A DNA stretch of 12,520 nt from positions 1 to 12,520 of the forward strand of contig CABUDZ010000061.1 of the NCBI GenBank assembly GCA_902490445.1, in the 5' to 3' direction. The DNA comes from an uncultured Collinsella sp. (GTDB taxonomy: Bacteria; Actinomycetota; Coriobacteriia; Coriobacteriales; Coriobacteriaceae). Under the pieces are notes generated by a model. It searched no databases and was not told the origin of the DNA. It saw nothing but the letters and a program-made list of their open reading frames with translations. Both the position numbers and the translations under genes were made by a program. Positions 7,646-12,520 of this stretch are shown here, one piece after another (the first letter of the stretch is position 1; each line of letters begins with the position of its first letter).

Positions 7646-7661
7646 TCGTCCGCAAGTTGCG

Positions 7662-7685
7662 CGGGGGCACGTCTAGGTGCTCCCG
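7662..7685 (+). promoter_or_regulatory. Leader hairpin just upstream of the binding-protein gene
   Basis: CGGGGGCAC (7662-7670) pairs with GTGCTCCCG (7677-7685) over 9 bp with one G·U pair and a 6-nt loop. It ends 19 nt before the ribosome-binding site AGGAGA (7705-7710). There is no T tail, so it is not an intrinsic terminator; stabilising the messenger's 5' end is one possible role. Confidence 0.45.
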
Positions 7686-7714
7686 GGTAAGATTCTCTAT
7701 TGATAGGAGAAGAC

Positions 7715-9328
7715 ATGGCCATCATCAACAAGGGTATGTCCAGGCGTTCGTTCCTCGGCCTCACCGGCAGCGTCGCTGCTGTCGCAGGGCTTGGTCTCAC
7801 CGGCTGCGGTGGCAGCTCTAGCGACGAGGGTTCCGCTTCCGGTTCCGCCGATTCTGCCAACCGTGGCGGCGGCGTGATCACCGCTGGTTCCGCTTACGCT
7901 CCGTCCAGCTTCGATCCCGCCAGCACCGGCTCCGCTGTGGGCCTGGGTGCTAACTGGCACGTCGTCGAGGGCCTCTACGGCATCGATTACCACGACTACA
8001 GCACCTTCAACGAGCTCGCCACCGACGATCCCAAGTCTGTGGACGACACCACCTTCGAGGTCACCATCCGCAAGGGCGCCAAGTTCTCCGATGGCACCGA
8101 GGTCACCGCTGACGATGTCGTCGCCTCCTACACCGCTTGCGCCGCTTCCGCTACCTATGCTCCGTTCTTCCAGCCCTTCGAGTCCATCGAGGCCAAGGAC
8201 GCCAGCACCGTGACGGTCAAGACCAAGGTCCCCAACTTCTCCCTGCTCAAGGATCGTCTGGCCATCGTCCGCGTTACCCCGGCCACCCAGACCGAGGAGG
8301 ATCGCGCCAAGCAGCCGATCGGCTCCGGCCCCTGGATGTACGACTCTATCTCCGATACCGAGATCACCCTGGTTCCCAACCCCGAGTACAACGGTGAGTA
8401 TGCTGCCGAGGATAAGAAGATCCAGTACAGCATCCTGACCGACCCCACCGCTCGCGTTACCGCTCAGCAGGAGGGCTCCACGCTCGTTATGGAGCTCGTC
8501 ACCGCTGACGCCGTCGACCAGCTCGAGAGCGCTGGCTGCAAGATCGACAACGTCCAGGGCTTCGGCACCCGCTTCATTATGTTCAACGTTGCCAAGGAGC
8601 CTTGGAACAACGTCAAGGTCCGTCAGGCCGTCATGTACGCGCTCGACACCGAGAAGATGGTCAGCAACACCTTCGCCGGCCTTGCCACCGCTGCCAGCTG
8701 CTACCTGCCCAAGAGCTTCACCAACTATCATGAGGCTTCCACGGTGTACAAGACCGACGCCAAGAAGGCCAAGAAGCTCATTGAGGAGTCCGGCATCACC
8801 CCGGGTGCCATCACCCTGCGCACCACCGACAACGAGCAGATTAAGGGCATGGCCGCCCAGGTCAAGAACGACCTCGACGCTCTCGGCTTCGACGTGACCA
8901 TCCAGACCGATACCTCGCCGGCCACCTACGCTGCCATCGACGGCGGCGAGGCCTACGATATCCTCCTTGCCCCTGGCGATCCGTCCTGCTTCGGCGCTGA
9001 TCCCGACCTGCTGCTTAACTGGTGGTACGGTGACAACGTCTGGATGCAGACCCGTTGCCCGTGGAAGGAGTCCGCTGAGTGGGAGAAGCTCCACGGTCTC
9101 ATGGACGAGGCTCTTGCCGCCGAGGGCGACGAGCAGCAGAAGAAGTGGAACGAGTGCTTCGACATCATCGCCGACAACGCCGTTCTGTACCCCGTTGTCC
9201 ACGTTAAGACCGTCTCCGCTTCCTGGGACGATCCGTCCACCGCGCCCAACGGCGAGGCCCTCGATGGCTTCAAGGGCATCGGCACGACGAGCATGTCCTT
9301 CAGGGGCGTCGCGACCGTCAAGGCCTAA
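7715..9328 (+). CDS. Oligopeptide/dipeptide ABC transporter substrate-binding lipoprotein (SBP family 5)
   Basis: This is the extracellular peptide-capturing component of an Opp/Dpp-type importer. The 537-residue product starts with MSRRSFLG at residue 8, a twin-arginine motif, followed by a hydrophobic stretch and a lipobox LTGC with lipid cysteine C31, so it is probably a Tat-exported lipoprotein. A Ser/Gly/Asp-rich linker (about 32-54) precedes the mature fold. Family 5 marks are the N-terminal VVEGLYG, FEVTIRKGAKFSDGTEVTADDVVAS (at about 110-135), PIGSGPWMY and NVKVRQAVMYALD. The ATG at 7715 follows AGGAGA (7705-7710) at 4 nt; an in-frame TTG at 7700 is rejected. Codons are strongly biased (Lys almost all AAG, Ser mostly TCC, Thr ACC), more so than in uvrA, which fits a highly expressed protein. 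It heads the operon, with hairpins downstream before the permease genes. The exact peptide or other ligand cannot be told from sequence. Confidence 0.9.
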   Translation: MAIINKGMSRRSFLGLTGSVAAVAGLGLTGCGGSSSDEGSASGSADSANRGGGVITAGSAYAPSSFDPASTGSAVGLGANWHVVEGLYGIDYHDYSTFNELATDDPKSVDDTTFEVTIRKGAKFSDGTEVTADDVVASYTACAASATYAPFFQPFESIEAKDASTVTVKTKVPNFSLLKDRLAIVRVTPATQTEEDRAKQPIGSGPWMYDSISDTEITLVPNPEYNGEYAAEDKKIQYSILTDPTARVTAQQEGSTLVMELVTADAVDQLESAGCKIDNVQGFGTRFIMFNVAKEPWNNVKVRQAVMYALDTEKMVSNTFAGLATAASCYLPKSFTNYHEASTVYKTDAKKAKKLIEESGITPGAITLRTTDNEQIKGMAAQVKNDLDALGFDVTIQTDTSPATYAAIDGGEAYDILLAPGDPSCFGADPDLLLNWWYGDNVWMQTRCPWKESAEWEKLHGLMDEALAAEGDEQQKKWNECFDIIADNAVLYPVVHVKTVSASWDDPSTAPNGEALDGFKGIGTTSMSFRGVATVKA

Positions 9329-9343
9329 GACTCGCTTGAGTCA

Positions 9344-9379
9344 TATGTAGGGCGTCGGTCGTAAGGCAACGTCCTCATA
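9344..9379 (+). repeat. Imperfect hairpin after the binding-protein gene
   Basis: TATG-t-AGGGCGT (9344-9355) pairs with ACGTCCT-CATA (9369-9379) over 11 bp with one bulged T and one G·U. It lies just after the stop codon and a small GACTC/GAGTC stem (9329-9342). It may protect the 3' end of the binding-protein messenger together with the next hairpin. Confidence 0.4.
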
Positions 9380-9390
9380 GTTGAAACAAA

Positions 9391-9420
9391 GACCCGGGCG
9401 ACCTCGATGTCGCTCGGGTC
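9391..9420 (+). terminator. Strong hairpin between binding protein and permease genes (probable partial terminator)
   Basis: GACCCGGGCGAC (9391-9402) pairs with GTCGCTCGGGTC (9409-9420) over 12 bp with one G·U and a 6-nt loop. AAA precedes it and TTGT follows, so the T tail is short. Such hairpins between a solute-binding-protein gene and its permease genes commonly reduce read-through or stabilise the upstream messenger, giving more binding protein than membrane component. Full termination is unlikely unless a new promoter serves the permeases. Confidence 0.6.
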
Positions 9421-9448
9421 TTGTAATGAGTATCCGTACTCATATACC
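9421..9448 (+). promoter_or_regulatory. Possible internal promoter with overlapping palindrome
   Basis: TTGTAA (9421-9426) and TATACC (9443-9448) are spaced by 16 bp, each 4 of 6 to consensus. Between them lies an exact inverted repeat, ATGAGTA (9426-9432) and TACTCAT (9437-9443) with spacer TCCG, placed like an operator or as a further RNA hairpin. The site is 35 bp before the permease start codon. Confidence 0.3.
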
Positions 9449-9483
9449 AGTTGGTCCTACCGACAAAAGAAAGGGGAGAGAAC

Positions 9484-10440
9484 GTGAACAACTTGCTACG
9501 TTTGATTGGAAGGCGTCTTGTGGCGCTGCCGATCATGGCATTGGGCGTCACCGTCCTGGTGTTCTTCCTTATGTCGTTCTCCAAGACCGACCCCGCCTAC
9601 ACGGCGTTGGGTGACGGTGCCTCGCCCGAGGCGGTTGCCGAGTACCATGAGAAGTATGGTCTGGACGACCCCTGGCCCGTGCGCTACGTGCGCTATATGG
9701 GCGATTTGATCCATGGCGACATGGGCACCTATGGTGCTGCTCGCAACTCCGTTGCCAAGCGCATCTCCACGGCCCTGCCCGTCACGATGCAGCTGACCTT
9801 CATCGGCCTTGCCATCGGTGCGGTCGTTTCGTTTTTGCTCGGCGTCATCGCGGCACTGTATCGCGACAAATGGCCGGACCAAGTGATCCGCGTCTTTTCC
9901 ATCGCCGGCCTGGCAACCCCGTCGTTCTGGCTTGCCGTTCTGTTGATCCTGCTGTTCTCTTCTTATCTCAAGGTCCTCCCGGCATCGGGTGCCCTGCCTC
10001 ACTTCACCACGAATCCGGCTGGTTATCTGGGCCGCATGATTATGCCCGCCATCGCCTTGGCATTTCCGCTGACGGGCCAGATGACTCGTATCGTGCGTAC
10101 CGCCATGGTCGAGGAACTCGACAAGGACTATGTCCGTATGGCTCGCGGTGCCGGCGTTCCCGAGAAGGTCGTCGTCGGTATCAACGTTCTTCGCAATGCG
10201 CTGATCACCCCGGTCACCACCCTCGGCCTTAAGATCGGCTACCTCATGGGCGGCGCCGTCGTCATCGAGGTTATCTTCAACCTCCCCGGCATGGGCACTG
10301 CGATTCTGCAGGGCGTTCAGGGCAACGAGGCGAACCTGGTTCAGGGCGTCGTTATCGTCGTTGCTCTTGCCTTCATCATCATCAACATCGTGGTTGACAT
10401 GCTCTACCTGCTCATCAACCCGCGCATCAGGACGGTGTAG
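9484..10440 (+). CDS. ABC transporter permease, OppB/DppB family
   Basis: One of the two membrane subunits of a peptide importer. The 318-residue product has the usual length and layout: an N-terminal transmembrane helix (about 12-30), a long extracellular loop with YGLDDPWPVRYVRYMGDLIHGDMG, then about five more helices. The cytoplasmic EAA loop that docks on the ATPase is visible at about 213-240 (DYVRMARGAGVPEKVVVGINVLRNALITPV region). The C-terminus ends in the typical LYLLINPRIR. The start is GTG 9484, preceded by AAGGGGAG (9471-9478) at 5 nt. The stop lies 3 bp before the fused permease/ATPase, so the two are co-transcribed and probably coupled in translation. Opp versus Dpp specificity cannot be decided. 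Confidence 0.93.
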   Translation: MNNLLRLIGRRLVALPIMALGVTVLVFFLMSFSKTDPAYTALGDGASPEAVAEYHEKYGLDDPWPVRYVRYMGDLIHGDMGTYGAARNSVAKRISTALPVTMQLTFIGLAIGAVVSFLLGVIAALYRDKWPDQVIRVFSIAGLATPSFWLAVLLILLFSSYLKVLPASGALPHFTTNPAGYLGRMIMPAIALAFPLTGQMTRIVRTAMVEELDKDYVRMARGAGVPEKVVVGINVLRNALITPVTTLGLKIGYLMGGAVVIEVIFNLPGMGTAILQGVQGNEANLVQGVVIVVALAFIIINIVVDMLYLLINPRIRTV

Positions 10441-10443
10441 ATT

Positions 10444-12459
10444 ATGGTAAAGATTCGAGAGAAGCAAACCGAGCAGCTCGAGAAGGCTGCCTCCAAGGGG
10501 CTCAAGCTCGGTGGCTGGAAGAAGATGACGCTGTCTTCTAAGATTGCCGCCGTCGTGCTGGTGCTGGTCGCCCTGACTGCGATTCTGGCGCCCCTTCTTG
10601 CCCCCTATAGCCCGGTCGAGATCTTTACGGCTCGCCAGGCTCCCGGCAACGGATTTATCTTCGGTACCGACGATAAGGGTCGCGACATTCTGTCGCGTAT
10701 GCTCTACGGTGGTCGTTACTCGCTGATTATCGGCTTTGGCGCCACTGCTATGGCTCTGGTCTGCGGCTCGGTCGTGGGCGCCCTTGCAGCGGTTTCGCGC
10801 AAGGCCGTCTCCGAGACGATCATGCGTATCTTGGACATCATCATGTCCATCCCGGGCATCGCCCTCGCGGCCGTCTTCGTCTCCATCCTGGGCAACTCCG
10901 TGCCGTCGATCATCTTCGCCATCGGCTTTATGTACACTCCGCAGATTGCCCGTATCGTGCGCGCCAACATCGTGTCCGAGTACGGCGAGGACTATGTCCG
11001 CGCGGTCATCGTTTCCGGCGCCAAGGCTCCGTGGATTTTGATCAAGCATGTTCTGCGTAACTGCATCGCCCCGATCATGGTCTTCACCGTTACCCTGGTC
11101 GCCGACGCCATCATCTTCGAGGCCTCGCTGACCTTCATCGGCGCTGGTATTCAGGAGCCCACCGCTACCTGGGGCAACATCCTCGCCGACGCCCGCGGCG
11201 GCGTGCTCGCCGGCCGTTGGTGGCAGGCGCTGTTCCCGGGCCTGGCCATCATGATCACCTGCCTGGCACTCAACATCCTCTCCGAGGGCATTACCGACGC
11301 CATGGCCGCTGCTCCCTCCGCCGCCCTGGATCCGACCGATTCCTCCAAGCGTCGCGAGGCCGACCTGCTGGTCTCCGACCCCGTTCGCGCCTACAAGGAG
11401 CAGGCCCAGTCCCTCTCCGCTCGCCTTGGCGCCCTGCGCGATGTCGAGCTCAAGCGTGACGATCGCCATGTGCCCGACGAGTCTGTTGAGCCGATTCTTT
11501 CGGTCCGCGATTTCTGCATTCAGTTTGAGCATCACGGTGATATCAACGTCGTCGACCATGTCAACTTTGACGTCCGTCCTGGTCAGACCATGGGCCTGGT
11601 GGGCGAGTCCGGTTGCGGTAAGTCCATCACCACGCTGGCCATCATGGGTCTGACCGACGATGACGAGCACCTTTCCGGCGAGGTCCTCTGGGAGGGCCGC
11701 GACCTGCTCAAGATGAGCAAGAAGGAGTGGTTCGGCCTGCGCGGTACCGATATCGCTATGGTCTATCAGGACGCCCTGTCCTCGCTCAACCCCTCCATGC
11801 TCATCTCTGCCCAGATGAAGCAGCTCACCAAGCGCGGTGGCACCCGCAGCGCCGAGGAGCTCCTGGAGCTCGTGGGCCTCGACCCCAAGCGTACGCTCGA
11901 GAGCTATCCGCATGAGCTTTCCGGTGGCCAGCGTCAGCGTGTTCTGATCGCTATGGCCCTTACCCGCGACCCCAAGCTGGTCATCTGCGACGAGCCCACG
12001 ACCGCTCTGGACGTTACCGTCCAGAAGCAGGTCATCAAGCTGCTCAACGACCTTCAGGCCAAGCTCGGCTTTGCCATGATCTTCGTCTCGCATGACCTGG
12101 CGCTGGTCGCCGAGGTCGCCCATAACATCACGGTTATGTACGCCGGTCAGGTTATCGAGCAGGCGCCCACCAAGGAGCTGCTCACTAACCCGATCCACGA
12201 GTACACCCGCGGTCTTCTGGGCTCCGTTCTGTCCATCGAGAGCGGTTCGGGTCGTCTGCACCAGGTGCCCGGCGCCGTTCCGAGCCCGCGCGATTTCCCC
12301 AAGGGCGATCGCTTCGCGCCCCGCTCGAGCCATCCGCGCATTGGCCTGGACACCCGTCCGGTCTTCAAGCGCGTGCCCGGCACCGAGCACTTCTATTCCG
12401 AGCTCCCCGACGAGGTGCTCAAGGCAAATGGTTTGACCCCTCACGCGGAGGTGATGTAG
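10444..12459 (+). CDS. Fused OppC/DppC-type permease and OppD/DppD-type ATPase
   Basis: A single 671-residue chain carries the second membrane subunit and the first ATPase of a peptide importer. Residues 1-285 are the permease: a charged N-terminus, first helix at about 35-54, the conserved FGTDDKGRDILSRMLYGGR, and an EAA loop at about 181-210. A charged, Ala-rich linker (about 285-347) may form a short coiled coil. From about 349 comes the ABC domain: Walker A GESGCGKS at 387-394, Q-loop Q442, signature LSGGQ at 492-496, Walker B with D516 and E517, and switch H550. The OppD C-terminal extension is present (LHQVPGAVPSPRDFPKG, 605-621), but the usual cysteines are replaced: D622 and S628. The reading frame is continuous through the join, so this is a true fusion, a layout known from actinobacterial transporters. 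The ribosome-binding site is weak (AGGA at 10429-10432), consistent with coupling to the upstream gene. The next gene starts directly at its stop. Confidence 0.93.
   Translation: MVKIREKQTEQLEKAASKGLKLGGWKKMTLSSKIAAVVLVLVALTAILAPLLAPYSPVEIFTARQAPGNGFIFGTDDKGRDILSRMLYGGRYSLIIGFGATAMALVCGSVVGALAAVSRKAVSETIMRILDIIMSIPGIALAAVFVSILGNSVPSIIFAIGFMYTPQIARIVRANIVSEYGEDYVRAVIVSGAKAPWILIKHVLRNCIAPIMVFTVTLVADAIIFEASLTFIGAGIQEPTATWGNILADARGGVLAGRWWQALFPGLAIMITCLALNILSEGITDAMAAAPSAALDPTDSSKRREADLLVSDPVRAYKEQAQSLSARLGALRDVELKRDDRHVPDESVEPILSVRDFCIQFEHHGDINVVDHVNFDVRPGQTMGLVGESGCGKSITTLAIMGLTDDDEHLSGEVLWEGRDLLKMSKKEWFGLRGTDIAMVYQDALSSLNPSMLISAQMKQLTKRGGTRSAEELLELVGLDPKRTLESYPHELSGGQRQRVLIAMALTRDPKLVICDEPTTALDVTVQKQVIKLLNDLQAKLGFAMIFVSHDLALVAEVAHNITVMYAGQVIEQAPTKELLTNPIHEYTRGLLGSVLSIESGSGRLHQVPGAVPSPRDFPKGDRFAPRSSHPRIGLDTRPVFKRVPGTEHFYSELPDEVLKANGLTPHAEVM
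12447..12455 (+). promoter_or_regulatory. Near-ideal ribosome-binding site for the last, partial gene
   Basis: GGAGGTGAT is a full match to the Shine-Dalgarno core and lies inside the last codons of the fused permease/ATPase gene. It is 8 nt (from GGAGG) before the ATG at 12460, and supports that start although only 20 codons of the gene are visible. Confidence 0.7.
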
Positions 12460-12520
12460 ATGAGCGAGACCGCAGTCAACGGCGTCGAGCCGATCATCTT
12501 CCTTGATGACGTCCACGTCA
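12460..12520 (+). CDS. Probable OppF/DppF-type ATPase, N-terminal 20 codons only
   Basis: The gene starts directly after the stop of the fused permease/ATPase and runs off the window end. The visible protein begins MSETAVNG and goes on to PIIFLDDVHV, which resembles the first beta strand of an ABC ATPase (hydrophobic-x-x-x-D/N-V). Position after OppA-, OppB- and OppC/D-type genes makes the second peptide-transporter ATPase the natural expectation. No Walker motif is within the window, so the call rests mainly on context. Confidence 0.65.
   Translation, partial: MSETAVNGVEPIIFLDDVHV

Larger units (their letters stand above)
7405..7714 (+). other. Palindrome-dense intergenic region before the peptide transporter
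   Basis: This gene-free stretch before the substrate-binding-protein gene holds at least five inverted repeats: ATACTG/CAGTAT (7521-7536), TGAACGGTA/TACCGTTCA (7556-7578), ACCCAA-g-TTGGGT (7611-7623), CGCAA-g-TTGCG (7651-7661) and a leader hairpin (7662-7685). A TTGACT at 7450-7455 preceded by an AT-rich run looks like a -35 with an UP element, but the nearest -10-like TATCCT (7477-7482, with an extended TG) is 21 bp away. A TTGACG at 7488-7493 has no -10 at fit spacing. No coding potential is supported: short ATGs at 7584 and 7588 lack ribosome-binding sites. I read it as a regulatory region with several operators and/or a structured leader RNA. Confidence 0.6.

Noticed and set aside
7350..7714. 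Known riboswitch, T-box, tRNA or small structured RNA gene
   Set aside because: No T-box motif, no conserved riboswitch core and no cloverleaf could be recognised, although the region is rich in hairpins.
7697..9202. A 501-codon open frame on the - strand over the binding-protein gene
   Set aside because: The Gly/Val/Leu/Asp-rich product is typical of the reverse complement of highly biased codons; the + strand frame is a clear SBP family 5 lipoprotein.
9496..12516. A 1006-codon open frame on the - strand over the permease and fused permease/ATPase genes
   Set aside because: Same cause: antisense to two well supported genes with strong codon bias. The product is low-complexity and has no recognisable family motif.
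1..12520. Mobile elements, CRISPR arrays, defence genes or phage genes
   Set aside because: No transposase, integrase, long direct repeats or spaced repeat arrays were seen; gene content is core metabolism, repair and transport.

Overview
The window looks like chromosome of a GC-rich Gram-positive actinobacterium. The protein flavour best fits the class Coriobacteriia, for example a Collinsella-like gut bacterium: an actinobacterial-type MurJ motif, a UvrC with an unusual cysteine region, and a fused oligopeptide permease/ATPase. That placement is recalled from protein character, not from a search. Genes are tightly packed and nearly all on the + strand.

Left part (1-3215): a probable divergent gene starts at the extreme left edge on the - strand. 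The nucleotide-excision-repair gene uvrA then runs alone on the + strand behind a good candidate SOS (LexA) box, and ends in a hairpin that looks like a terminator.

Middle part (about 3148-7404): a probable promoter drives a compact three-gene unit of a YbaK-type tRNA-editing deacylase, the lipid II flippase murJ and the excision nuclease subunit uvrC. The spacings are 3 bp and about 6 bp, and the ribosome-binding site of uvrC overlaps the murJ stop. A hairpin with a T-rich tail closes the unit. uvrA and uvrC supply two of the three UvrABC proteins; uvrB is not in the window.

Right part (7405-12520): a peptide-importer operon follows a 365-bp intergenic region crowded with palindromes. Its order is a Tat-type lipoprotein substrate-binding protein, a set of hairpins, an OppB/DppB-type permease, a fused OppC-OppD-type permease/ATPase, and the first 20 codons of a probable OppF/DppF-type ATPase. 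The lipoprotein would capture peptides outside the cell, the two permease modules would form the channel, and the fused plus the separate ATPase would power import. The hairpins between the binding-protein gene and the permease genes would let the binding protein be made in excess.

I saw no tRNA, rRNA, CRISPR array, insertion sequence or phage gene. Most of the window is ordinary core genome. The parts most worth a second look are the palindrome-dense region before the peptide operon, the altered cysteine cluster of UvrC, and the loss of the usual C-terminal cysteines in the fused ATPase.
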